From JOPF133 sp035505095 (GTDB lineage: Bacteria; Acidobacteriota; Terriglobia; Bryobacterales; Bryobacteraceae), in the NCBI GenBank assembly GCA_035505095.1, contig DATJRE010000239.1, forward strand, positions 22,928-86,927: 64,000 nt of DNA, read 5' to 3'. Below the pieces are notes generated by a model that did not search any database, was not told the origin of the DNA, and saw only the letters and a program-made list of their open reading frames with translations. Of the stretch, positions 19,632-28,047 are shown one piece after another (positions within the stretch are counted from its first letter, which is position 1; each line of letters starts with the position of its first letter). Both the position numbers and the translations under genes were made by a program.

Positions 19632-21761
19632 ATGGCCACGCTCGCGCAACGTATGGGCGCCATGGGCGACTCCCCGCCGGAAGGGTGGTTTTGGGAGTTC
19701 CTCAAAGCGGAGCTGGCTCCCTACCCCGGCCGGGTGGCGACCGTGGGACGCATGGTGCTGGCCGCCACTCTGGTCGCGCTCATTTGCGAAATCTTTCGCA
19801 TTCCATTCGCATTTCAGGGAACGATTTTTACGCTTCTCATTTCCCGGGAGAGTCCTCAAGCCACCGTGCGGTCGGCGGGCACGATTTTTCTGGTTACGGG
19901 GATGGGCGCGGCTTACGTTTTGATCGGCGCGTGGTTCGTGATCAACATCCCGTGGCTGCATTTCCTCTGGAACATCTGCTCCTTGTTCCTGGCCTTCTTT
20001 GTAATTGCCGCGCTGACCAACTACACCGCAGCGGTGATATTCGCCGTCCTCGTTGCGATTGGAATTCCTTTATGGGACAGCCTCGTGCCGGCGGAGACGA
20101 ATGTCGAATTGACGCTTTGGGTCGTTCTGGAGGGGGCCATCGGGGTTTCCGTATCGATGGCGATCGAACTGGCCTTTGCGCGCACCCGGCATGGCGACGA
20201 TATCGTCCTCCCGATCGCGCGGCGTCTGGCCGCCGTGCGGAATGTGCTGGCCGCCTGCGCGGAAGGCGGCGCTCGGAATCACGCCGCCAAAGTGGATATC
20301 GTCCGGCAGCGCGTGCTCGGCACCTCCCTTCTGCGGCGCTTTTTGCATCGGTCCACCTATTCGCCCTTGTATCGCGCCCAGATGAGCGGTGTCGCCGGCC
20401 TTACGGGCAGGCTGGTGGACATTGCCGCTGCCCTCGCGGATATTCCACGGCAAGCCTCCGGAGCGGTCGCGAGCCGAGCGCGCAATCTGGCGGCGTCCAT
20501 TGGGCGCATCAGCGACGACCTGCTGCAGCAGCGGATTCCCCAACCAGTCCAGTTCGAGGGCGATAGCGATACTTCATCGGAAGCCTCCCTTTTAGGGGAA
20601 ATGGAAGATTCGGTCTCGCTGATTCCCCAAGCGTTTGCCGGCTCGCACGCGATCGATGAATACGAGGTGAGCGCCGACGATCTGCCGCGGCCAATGCTAT
20701 TTGGCGCGAGCGCATTCTCCAATCCAGCCAACTATCGATTTGCTTTGCGAGGCTGCCTGGCGGCCGGCGGCGCTTACGTCATCTATCATGCGATCGACTG
20801 GCCGGGCCTCAGCACCTCGGTCTCTACCTGCCTGTTGACAGCCCTTTCCACGATGGGCGCGTCCCGCCAGAAACAGTTTCTACGGCTCGTGGGGTTCCTG
20901 ATCGGCGGCATTCTTGGCATCGGCGTGCAGATCTTCGTTTTGCCATCGCTCGATTCCATCGCCGGGTTTATGGTGGTTTTCGTGCCGGTTACTCTGTTCT
21001 CCGCCTGGATCATGACGTCCGGCCCCCGCCTGTCTTATCTGGGCTTACAGGCGGCTCTTGGTTTCTATCTCATCCACCTGCAGGAATCCGCGCCGCAATT
21101 ATCGCTTTCCGTAGCGCGCGATCGCCTCGTTGGCATCCTCTTGGGCCTGTTTATGATGTGGCTGGTTTTCGATCATCTTTGGACCGCCCCGGCGGCCGTC
21201 GAGATGAAGACGGCGTTCCTTGCCGGCATTCGCCTCCTGGCCCAACTTACCCGGGAACCGTCATCGAGCGAAATCCGCGCAGCCATCAAGCGCAGTCATG
21301 TCCTGAGCGAAATGCTCAACGCCCAGTGGGATAAAGTGAGATCCCTGGCCGATGGGGTGCTCTTCGAATTCGGCCCTTCGCGGCCCTACGGCCTGGCTCT
21401 GCGCAGCCGCGTCCGGCGCTGGCAGCCCCGATTGCGCGCGCTCTTCCTGATGCGCCGCGCTTCTTTGAGATTCAGCCTGGGATTGCAGGGGTTCGAACTG
21501 CCGGAAGCCGGGCGCCGCACGCTGCGGCAGTACAATGAACGCTCCGCGCGCATGCTGGATGAAATGGCGGACCGGCTGGAGGGCCGCATGAATGAGCCAA
21601 TGCCGGAGCCCGATGGGGACGAACAATTCGTGGACCAGGTTCTGGCGGCATGCGGCTGCGAAGCGCGGGAATTGCCGCCGCAGATGCGGTCTTTCGGAAT
21701 CCTGCTCCGCCGAATCGACGGCGTGACCCGCTCGCTGGCGGAAGAGGTTCGCGCGGCGTAG
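19632..21761 (+). CDS. FUSC-family inner-membrane efflux transporter (MdtO-like)
   Basis: A 709-residue protein of the fusaric acid resistance (FUSC) family, the inner-membrane part of MdtO/AaeB pumps that export aromatic acids and cationic compounds. It has two membrane blocks (about 35-185 and 365-515), each with several helices, separated and followed by cytoplasmic regions. The start at 19632 follows the adaptor stop by 2 nt and has CGAGGAC about 9 nt upstream; the frame is open further upstream only as an out-of-frame overlap with the adaptor gene. The gene completes a four-gene efflux operon (16669-21761). Confidence 0.87.
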   Translation: MATLAQRMGAMGDSPPEGWFWEFLKAELAPYPGRVATVGRMVLAATLVALICEIFRIPFAFQGTIFTLLISRESPQATVRSAGTIFLVTGMGAAYVLIGAWFVINIPWLHFLWNICSLFLAFFVIAALTNYTAAVIFAVLVAIGIPLWDSLVPAETNVELTLWVVLEGAIGVSVSMAIELAFARTRHGDDIVLPIARRLAAVRNVLAACAEGGARNHAAKVDIVRQRVLGTSLLRRFLHRSTYSPLYRAQMSGVAGLTGRLVDIAAALADIPRQASGAVASRARNLAASIGRISDDLLQQRIPQPVQFEGDSDTSSEASLLGEMEDSVSLIPQAFAGSHAIDEYEVSADDLPRPMLFGASAFSNPANYRFALRGCLAAGGAYVIYHAIDWPGLSTSVSTCLLTALSTMGASRQKQFLRLVGFLIGGILGIGVQIFVLPSLDSIAGFMVVFVPVTLFSAWIMTSGPRLSYLGLQAALGFYLIHLQESAPQLSLSVARDRLVGILLGLFMMWLVFDHLWTAPAAVEMKTAFLAGIRLLAQLTREPSSSEIRAAIKRSHVLSEMLNAQWDKVRSLADGVLFEFGPSRPYGLALRSRVRRWQPRLRALFLMRRASLRFSLGLQGFELPEAGRRTLRQYNERSARMLDEMADRLEGRMNEPMPEPDGDEQFVDQVLAACGCEARELPPQMRSFGILLRRIDGVTRSLAEEVRAA

Positions 21762-21773
21762 CCACGCTGCCGG

Positions 21774-21788
21774 CGCCGCGAAACGGCG
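21774..21788. terminator. Putative terminator hairpin between convergent genes
   Basis: Arms CGCCG and CGGCG around a CGAAA loop lie in the 28-nt gap between the FUSC gene and the convergent TonB receptor gene, followed on the plus strand by GTTATTT. Short, but placed as a terminator would be. Confidence 0.45.
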
Positions 21789-21789
21789 G

Positions 21790-24045
21790 TTATTTCTCGA
21801 ACACGATTCCGGCCGAAGGCAGGATGGGGAACATGGTATCCAGGGTCAGGTAGGCCTGGTGGGTGGTGGCATTGTAGCCGTTGAAGCTGTCGAAAATATA
21901 ATTCGTGCGGTTGGTCACGTTGAGCACTTCGCCATAGAGCGTCAGCTTCCACTTATTCCCGGTCCACGATTTATTGATTCTCAGGTCGGTGCGAAAGTAG
22001 GCCGGCATCCGTAATTGGTTGCGCACAGTGGTGAGGTAATACAGGCTGCCTGCCTTAGTCAAATACCCGGGAATGGGGAAACCGCTGCCGTAACTGGAGC
22101 GCACGCTCAGATTCACGGTGGGCTTGATTCGATAACCGCCGTAGATATTCACCGTGTGGCGCTGGTCATAGTCCGACGGAAAGTGGGATAGAGTAACTCC
22201 ATCGGTCATTTCGGTGTGGCCATAGGCATAAGAGAGCCATCCGGTGAAGCGGTTGGCGCTGCTGCGCTGGAGAAAGATCTCGGCGCCGCGCGAGTAACCG
22301 CGTTCGGAATTGACATAGGGCGGATTGAGCGGCGGAGCGAAGACCGTCAAGCCAGGCAACAACAGCCGCGGATAGTCGAGCGGCTGAAAGGTGAGGTCGC
22401 GGTCGGCCCGGTTGTAGTATTCCAGGCGCAGGCGGGTGCGCGCTCCGAGGCGTTGTTCCAAAGCGGCGATGGCATGGATCGAGCGCGCCGGCAGCAACCC
22501 CCGGCCGCCCAATGGCGAGGTGAGCAGTGCCAGTTCCTGGTATTGCACATACTGGCCCCAGCCCAATTGCACGCGCGTGGAATCCCCCAGCACGAAGGCC
22601 GCCGAGGCTTGTGCCGAGAGCGGCGTGGTCTGGCCGATGGAAAGATGGTCCCAGCGGGCGCCGGCCACGAGGTGGATGTGGCCCTCCAATCCCGTCCAGG
22701 ATTGCTGCGCGAAACCGCCGCTATGCGCCGCGTCCCCGTTGGAGTGGTCCAGTAACTGTAAGTTGGTAACTGCGTTGTTGTACTGGAAGGAATCCCCGGA
22801 TTCGCGAATCTGCCGCACGGAAGCGCCGAAATCGAGCGGCAGGCGCGAATTCCAAAACCACGTGGCCGTGCCGTTGGCGACCCATTCCCCATAGAATCCA
22901 CTGCCCAGAGGGTTATTCGTGGGATTGGTATTGTCGTACTTCTCGCGCATCCAGGCGGCATGCGTGGACACCAAAAACTTTTCTCCCGGCGAATAGCGCC
23001 AGCCCAGGTTAGCCAGGGTGTAATGATACGCGGCGCCGGCCAGCGAGTTTACTCCCAGGGTCGAGCGATTGGAGCGGTCCAGAGTGGAGTAGCTGTCCAG
23101 TAAATACAAGGTGACGCTATGGTGAGGAGTCAGATCATAGGATAGACGCCCCTGGAAGTCCTCGAATCCGAAGATAATGCTGGTGTCGGGAAAGGTGCGC
23201 TCGAAAATATATTGCAGATAGCTTTTGCGCACGCTGAAAATCCAGGAGCCGTGCTTGTGCTTGCCCAGCGGACCTTCGGCCATTACGCTGGCGTTGGAGG
23301 CGCTGGCAGACGCGCGCACGCTGATGTTATCGCGGTTGCCATCGCGGGTATGGACGTCCAGAATTCCGGCAGTGCGGTCCTCGAAGCGCTCGGGCCAGGC
23401 GCTTTCGTGGAGTTCCATCTCCTCCACCATGTCGCCGTTGAAGGCGGTCACCGAAGCCGGCGCATTCTCGCCTTGCAGCATATCGAATGGAGCATGCAGC
23501 AGGACGCCATCCAGGTAGAGTCCGATCTGGCTGAAATTGGCGCCGCGGAGGGAAAAGCGGGCGTCGAAGTCGTTGTTGGAACTGACGCCGGGCAGGTTTT
23601 GCACCGCGCGGAGCGGGTCGTCGGCCAGCACGCTGCCCAGGTTCTTGGCGTCATTGCCGGCCAGCACGAGAGCGTCGGGGCTATCCTGGCGGACGGTTTC
23701 GAAGGGACTGGCCTGCACATCCACAGTGGTGGTCTGGCGCAGGGTATCGGAGTTGAGCACCACCTCGAAATCCTGGGTCTCGCCGGCGTTCAGGTGGAAC
23801 GGCCGTTTGACCAGGTGGTAGCCGACGGTGGACACGGTGAGGACGTAATCGCCCGCGGCCACCCCTTCGATGCGGAAGTGGCCGGTGCGATCGGAAGTGG
23901 TGCGATAGGCGCCGCCCACCAGTTGGACGATCACATCGGAGAGGGCCTCGCCGCCGCGTCCGTCGACCACCGTGCCCCGGACTTCGCCAGCGTCCTGTGC
24001 CCCGGCCAACCGTAGCGCCAGGACCAGGAGGGTCAAAAACCGCAC
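21790..24045 (-). CDS. TonB-dependent receptor with carboxypeptidase-regulatory-like domain
   Basis: A 751-residue outer-membrane receptor. A signal peptide (1-16) is followed by an Ig-like carboxypeptidase-regulatory domain (about 20-100, EVRGTVVDGRGGEALSDVIV), a plug domain (about 120-240, RAVQNLPGVSSNNDFDARF and the SLRG box) and a 22-strand-type barrel ending in an aromatic residue-rich C-terminus. Such receptors import complexes or carbohydrates using TonB energy; the barrel end (MFPILPSAGIVFEK) is typical of acidobacterial members. The start is GTG at 24045. No TonB, transporter or glycan gene adjoins it, so the substrate is unknown. Confidence 0.87.
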   Translation of the reverse strand: MRFLTLLVLALRLAGAQDAGEVRGTVVDGRGGEALSDVIVQLVGGAYRTTSDRTGHFRIEGVAAGDYVLTVSTVGYHLVKRPFHLNAGETQDFEVVLNSDTLRQTTTVDVQASPFETVRQDSPDALVLAGNDAKNLGSVLADDPLRAVQNLPGVSSNNDFDARFSLRGANFSQIGLYLDGVLLHAPFDMLQGENAPASVTAFNGDMVEEMELHESAWPERFEDRTAGILDVHTRDGNRDNISVRASASASNASVMAEGPLGKHKHGSWIFSVRKSYLQYIFERTFPDTSIIFGFEDFQGRLSYDLTPHHSVTLYLLDSYSTLDRSNRSTLGVNSLAGAAYHYTLANLGWRYSPGEKFLVSTHAAWMREKYDNTNPTNNPLGSGFYGEWVANGTATWFWNSRLPLDFGASVRQIRESGDSFQYNNAVTNLQLLDHSNGDAAHSGGFAQQSWTGLEGHIHLVAGARWDHLSIGQTTPLSAQASAAFVLGDSTRVQLGWGQYVQYQELALLTSPLGGRGLLPARSIHAIAALEQRLGARTRLRLEYYNRADRDLTFQPLDYPRLLLPGLTVFAPPLNPPYVNSERGYSRGAEIFLQRSSANRFTGWLSYAYGHTEMTDGVTLSHFPSDYDQRHTVNIYGGYRIKPTVNLSVRSSYGSGFPIPGYLTKAGSLYYLTTVRNQLRMPAYFRTDLRINKSWTGNKWKLTLYGEVLNVTNRTNYIFDSFNGYNATTHQAYLTLDTMFPILPSAGIVFEK

Positions 24046-24342
24046 CGTCCTATTCTAGCGAGGCGCGGCGGCTGGTGAGAGGACGGCTCACCGCAGCTTG
24101 CAATCGCACACCATCAGCACGCAGGCGCTTCCAAGCAGCCCGAGGCCGATCAAAACCACCAGCAGTTTTCCGAACCAGATTCCTCGTGGGCCGGCCCCGC
24201 GCCGGTGGACGCGAGCAGTGCGCCGGCGCCTAGGGGCGCAGCCATGCGGCAAGAGCCGCCGCCTGCAAGGGTGGCGCCACACCATCCCTGCCGATCTCTG
24301 TTTCCGCCACCCGCACAGGGCAGGTCCAAAAGCACCGCACTG

Positions 24343-24348
24343 TACAAT
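24343..24348 (+). promoter_or_regulatory. Possible -10 element (TACAAT)
   Basis: TACAAT lies just before the sigma-54-type activator gene. Transcription would begin near 24355, so the ATG at 24363 would have a leader of only a few bases. No -35 match and no ribosome-binding site are seen. Confidence 0.35.
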
Positions 24349-24350
24349 AA

Positions 24351-25904
24351 ATGATCGCGCCCATGGCATTTCTTTCCGCTCGCGAGCGTTCGCTGCTCGA
24401 ATCGATTTCCCGTCTCGGGTATGCCAATCCCTTTCTGCCGGAGCGGGTGGAATTGGAACGCGCCGTCCTGGGCGCGGCCTTCCAGGAAGGCGAACCGGTG
24501 TGGAGCTACCGCGCCGGCGAGCAGGGAACCCGCGTCAACGTGGTGCGCGTGCAGCAGGTGCTGGAACCGCTGCTCGAAGCCCTGCGCCCGCGCCTGTCCG
24601 AAGGCGGGACCACGGAAACCGAGCTGGTGTGGTACGAAGACGCCGTGATGCTGCTCCTGTTCACCCGCTACCACGGGCAGTTTTTGGAAGCCGGCTTCGG
24701 GCCGCGGGCGGATTCGCCGAACCCGGCGCGGTGGCGCTTCTACAACCAGTTCCTGGCGGACTGGCGGCGCTTTTTTCACCTCGACGGTGTGAGCTTCCCG
24801 ACGGGGCACGATCCCTGCCACACCTTTGCCTGCTTCCGCCAGATCCAGCGGGCCTTCGAGTTGGTCTTCCGCGACATCATCGGCAGCTCGCTGGCGGCGG
24901 CGCGGCTGCGCGGGGCGATCTGGCAATCCATCTTCACCCACGACATGCGGCGCTACCGCCGCACACTCTACGCACGCATGGGCGAGTTCGCCACGCTGAT
25001 CACGGGGCCTTCGGGAACCGGCAAAGAGCTGGCCGCGCGCTCTATCGCGGAATCGCGCTACGCGCCATTCGACGACCAGAAACTGGTGTTTGCCAATGAT
25101 GGGGCGAAGTCGTTCTTCCCGATCAACATCTCGGCGCTCTCGCCGGCCCTGGTGGAGTCCGAGCTGTTCGGGCACCGCCGCGGCGCCTTCACCGGCGCGA
25201 TTGCCGACCGCAAGGGGCATCTGGAAACCTGTCCCGGGCTGGGCTCGGTATTTCTGGACGAGCTGGGCGATCTGGACCCGGCCATCCAGGTGAAGCTGCT
25301 GCGGGTGATTGAAACGCGCACATTCCATCCGGTGGGCGATACCGCGCGGCTGGAGTTTCGCGGCAAGCTGATCACCGCCACCAACCGCAACCTGGCGGAG
25401 CTGATGCGGAAGGGCCAGTTTCGCGAGGATCTCTACTACCGGTTGTGCTCGGACCAGGTGACCACGCCGTCCCTGGCCGAGCAACTGGCGGATTCGCCGG
25501 CCGTGCTGAACGAGCTGGTGGGGTACATGGCGCGGCGCGTGGCGGGCGCCGAGGGCGACGAACTGGGCGGCGAAGTGATGGGCTGGATCGAGGCCAACCT
25601 GGGGCCGGATTACCCTTGGCCGGGGAATTACCGCGAGCTGGAGCAGTGCGTGAAGAACGTGCTGATCCGGCGCAATTACCGGCCCTCGGGAGGCGGCGCG
25701 GCGGGCGTGCTCGAAGGGTTCGCGGAGGAAGTCCGCGCCGGGCGCCTGACTGCCGATGAGCTGCTGGTGCGGTATGTCACTCTGGTGTACAGCCGGACGC
25801 GCAGTTACGAAGCCGCCGCGCGGCAGTTGGGCTTGGATCGCAGGACCGTGAAGGCCAAAGTGGATGCGCGCTTTTTGGAAAAGCTGGGGCGCACGCCGCT
25901 TTGA
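24351..25904 (+). CDS. Sigma-54-interacting AAA+ transcriptional activator
   Basis: A 517-residue bacterial enhancer-binding protein. The central AAA+ domain has Walker A GPSGTGKE (219-226), the sigma-54 contact loop GAFTGA (278-283) and Walker B VFLDELGD (about 302), so it should remodel sigma-54 polymerase. A Fis-type helix-turn-helix closes the protein (SYEAAARQLGLDRRTVKAKV). The N-terminal 200 residues are not a recognisable receiver, GAF or PAS domain: they contain a WYEDAVMLLLFTRYH segment and a conserved-looking GHDPCHTFACFRQIQRAF stretch with possible metal ligands. The input signal is therefore unknown. An ATG at 24363 (MAFLSARERS) is an alternative start. Target genes are not evident; no clear -24/-12 promoter was found nearby. 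Confidence 0.85.
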   Translation: MIAPMAFLSARERSLLESISRLGYANPFLPERVELERAVLGAAFQEGEPVWSYRAGEQGTRVNVVRVQQVLEPLLEALRPRLSEGGTTETELVWYEDAVMLLLFTRYHGQFLEAGFGPRADSPNPARWRFYNQFLADWRRFFHLDGVSFPTGHDPCHTFACFRQIQRAFELVFRDIIGSSLAAARLRGAIWQSIFTHDMRRYRRTLYARMGEFATLITGPSGTGKELAARSIAESRYAPFDDQKLVFANDGAKSFFPINISALSPALVESELFGHRRGAFTGAIADRKGHLETCPGLGSVFLDELGDLDPAIQVKLLRVIETRTFHPVGDTARLEFRGKLITATNRNLAELMRKGQFREDLYYRLCSDQVTTPSLAEQLADSPAVLNELVGYMARRVAGAEGDELGGEVMGWIEANLGPDYPWPGNYRELEQCVKNVLIRRNYRPSGGGAAGVLEGFAEEVRAGRLTADELLVRYVTLVYSRTRSYEAAARQLGLDRRTVKAKVDARFLEKLGRTPL

Positions 25905-25924
25905 CCCGTGGCGGGCAGCAACCG

Positions 25925-26311
25925 CTACCGCGGCTTGTACGCGACGGCGTCGATCTCGATTTTGGCGTCCTTCAGCGGCAGAGCGGCCACGATGATGGTG
26001 GTGCGGGCGGGCTTCGACGCGCCGAAGAATTCCGCGTACACCTCATTCATGGCCTGGAAATCGGCAACATTGGTGAGGTACACGCCGCAGCGGACTACGT
26101 CGGCCATGGTGGCGCCGCAGCCATCCAGGATGTTCTTGATGTTGGTGAGCACCTGGCGGGTTTCGGTCTGCACATCGCCCAGCACCAACTGGCCGGTCAC
26201 CGCGTCAATCGGCACCTGCCCGGCTACGTAGATGGTGTCGCCCGCCCGCACGGCTGGGGAATAGGGACCGCGCGGCTGCGGCGCTCCCGGAGGAAAAATG
26301 CGCTCGATCAT
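25925..26311 (-). CDS. ridA: RidA family (YjgF/UK114) reactive-intermediate deaminase
   Basis: A 128-residue RidA family protein, which hydrolyses toxic enamine/imine intermediates released by PLP enzymes. It has the family pattern GPYSPAVRAGDTIYVAGQ, the arginine segment RTTIIVAALP with the catalytic Arg, and a C-terminal KIEIDAVAY. Length matches the trimeric archetype. It lies 8 nt downstream of thioredoxin reductase on the same strand, so the two are probably co-transcribed. Confidence 0.92.
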   Translation of the reverse strand: MIERIFPPGAPQPRGPYSPAVRAGDTIYVAGQVPIDAVTGQLVLGDVQTETRQVLTNIKNILDGCGATMADVVRCGVYLTNVADFQAMNEVYAEFFGASKPARTTIIVAALPLKDAKIEIDAVAYKPR

Positions 26312-26319
26312 GAATTTTA

Positions 26320-27240
26320 TTATCCTTCCGCTTCCAGGTAACGTTCGACTTCAATGGCCGCCATGCAGCCGGCGCCGGAGGCCGTGATGGCCTGGCGGTA
26401 AACGCGATCCTGCACATCGCCGGCATGGAAAACGCCGGGGATGTTGGTGCGCGCGCCGCCTTTCGAAAGGATATAGCCGTCCGGGTCGGTTTCGATCTGG
26501 CCCTTGAAAATCTTGGTGTTGGGGATGTGGCCGATGGCCACGAAGAAGCCGTCCACATCGCGGTCCCACACCTCGCCGGTCTTCAGGTTGCGGAGGCGCA
26601 CACCCGTCACCATGTTCTGGGAGACGTCGAAGACGTGTTCCACGGCGGCGTTGGTGAGGAACTGGATTTTGGGATTGCGGCGCGCGCGGTCGAGCATGAT
26701 CTTGGACGCGCGAAACTCTTCGCGCCGGTGTACCAGGGTGACTTCGCTGCCGAACCGCGTCAGGAAATTCGCCTCTTCCATGGCCGAATCGCCGCCTCCC
26801 ACCACCATGATCTTCTTCCCACGGTAAAAAAAGCCGTCGCAGGTGGCGCACGAGCTGACCCCGCGGCCGATGAGCTTCTGCTCGGATTCCAGGCCGAGCC
26901 ATCGCGCCGAAGCGCCGGAGGCGATGATCACGGTGCGCGTTTCGAGCCAGTCGCCCTCCACGTTGAGGCGGAACGGGTGGCCCGAAAAATCGGTGTCGAT
27001 GACGGCTCCGTGCACGTACTCGGCGCCGAAATTCTCGGCCTGCTTCTTTATGTTTTCCACCAGGTCGGGGCCGTTGATGCCCTCGGGGAACCCGGGAAAA
27101 TTCTCCACCAGGGTGGTGAGGGAAAGCTGGCCGCCGGCTTCGTGGCCGCCGATGACCAGGGGTTTGAGATTGGCACGCGCAGTATAGATCGCGGCCGTGT
27201 TCCCGGCACAACCGGACCCTATAATAATGACGTTTCGCAT
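26320..27240 (-). CDS. trxB: Thioredoxin-disulfide reductase
   Basis: A 306-residue flavoprotein that reduces thioredoxin with NADPH. The FAD-binding GSGCAGNTAAIYTARA is at the N-terminus, the redox CATC (SSCATCDGFFY) is near residue 140, the NADPH-binding GGGDSAMEE follows, and the C-terminal FAD loop (GVFHAGDVQDRVYRQAITASG) is intact. The start at MRNVIII is chosen because the FAD domain begins there; an upstream in-frame start would add ten residues. The 5-prime end faces the low-complexity protein gene across a 138-nt intergenic gap. Confidence 0.95.
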   Translation of the reverse strand: MRNVIIIGSGCAGNTAAIYTARANLKPLVIGGHEAGGQLSLTTLVENFPGFPEGINGPDLVENIKKQAENFGAEYVHGAVIDTDFSGHPFRLNVEGDWLETRTVIIASGASARWLGLESEQKLIGRGVSSCATCDGFFYRGKKIMVVGGGDSAMEEANFLTRFGSEVTLVHRREEFRASKIMLDRARRNPKIQFLTNAAVEHVFDVSQNMVTGVRLRNLKTGEVWDRDVDGFFVAIGHIPNTKIFKGQIETDPDGYILSKGGARTNIPGVFHAGDVQDRVYRQAITASGAGCMAAIEVERYLEAEG

Positions 27241-27362
27241 CTGAATTCGGGCAGAAATACAGGGTAACACGCGCGCGGCAAAATTCTGTCACGGCGGCAG
27301 GAAGATGGCGGGTCGGTAAGTGCCGCGGCCTTTGTTTTGTGTGGCTTGGAGTGGACGCGAAA

Positions 27363-27380
27363 ATGCCATTCCAGTGGCAT
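27363..27380 (+). promoter_or_regulatory. Perfect inverted repeat covering a start codon
   Basis: Arms ATGCCA and TGGCAT around TTCCAG. The right arm contains the first bases of the ATG at 27379, so an RNA hairpin would sequester the initiation site; alternatively it is an operator. Confidence 0.35.
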
Positions 27381-28032
27381 GAACGTCAATGCGCTTTCCA
27401 ACATTGCCAATCCTTATATTCAGTCGCTCACCAACGCAGCCATGTCCGCGCTGAACTCATCTCAGTCCCCAACCGGCACCAGCGGGATCTCGGGGTCCGC
27501 CGCGCTTCCGCAGGACAGCTCGCCGCAGCTTTCGCCTTTCGCCCAACTGATGAGCACACTGCAACAGCTTCAGCAGAATAGCCCAACGCAATATGCGCAG
27601 GTGACGCAGCAGATTGCGGCCAACCTGCAATCGGCGTCGCAGACCGCGCTCGCCAACGGGAACACCGTGCAGGCGCAACAGCTCAGCACGCTCTCGAACG
27701 ATTTCACCAGCGCCTCCACGAACGACCAGCTTCCCAACATCTCCGATCTGGCGCAGGCCATGGGTGGCGGGCACCATCACCACCACGGCTCGGGGGCCCA
27801 CTCGTCCTCGTCCAGCATCGCGAGCGGCACTTCCACGAATTCGACCGGTTCCGGCACTGCGGCCGGTTCCACCGGTTCCAGCAGTTCGACCGGCAGCACC
27901 AGCACCGCGAGTGAAACCCTGAGCCAGTTATTCGGAGCGTATACCAACAATGACTCAGAAGGCGAAGCCCTGAATCCGTTGAACATCATTCTGGGCACGC
28001 TGGCGAACGACGGAATCAGCCTGGGGAATTAG
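27379..28032 (+). CDS. Low-complexity Ser/Thr/Gln/His-rich protein of unknown function
   Basis: A 217-residue protein with no recognised family. The N-terminal 120 residues are Gln/Ser/Asn-rich and predicted helical (LMSTLQQLQQNSPTQYAQ). A run of five histidines follows glycine (GGGHHHHHGSG, about 130), then about 50 residues of almost pure Ser/Thr/Gly/Ala, then a more ordered C-terminal 35 residues. There is no signal peptide. The composition suggests a flexible, secreted or structural protein, with the His run able to bind metal; that is inference. The start MNVNALSN is preferred over an upstream in-frame start. It ends 15 nt from the convergent ClC gene. Confidence 0.6.
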   Translation: MNVNALSNIANPYIQSLTNAAMSALNSSQSPTGTSGISGSAALPQDSSPQLSPFAQLMSTLQQLQQNSPTQYAQVTQQIAANLQSASQTALANGNTVQAQQLSTLSNDFTSASTNDQLPNISDLAQAMGGGHHHHHGSGAHSSSSSIASGTSTNSTGSGTAAGSTGSSSSTGSTSTASETLSQLFGAYTNNDSEGEALNPLNIILGTLANDGISLGN

Positions 28033-28047
28033 AGCCCTGGCGCCTTT

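Noticed and set aside
24088..24369. Minus-strand small open frame ending in a hydrophobic segment (LLVVLIGLGLLGSACVLM)
   Set aside because: The hydrophobic stretch is suggestive of a membrane peptide, but most of the frame is Arg-rich, no ribosome-binding site was found and it overlaps the start of the sigma-54 activator.
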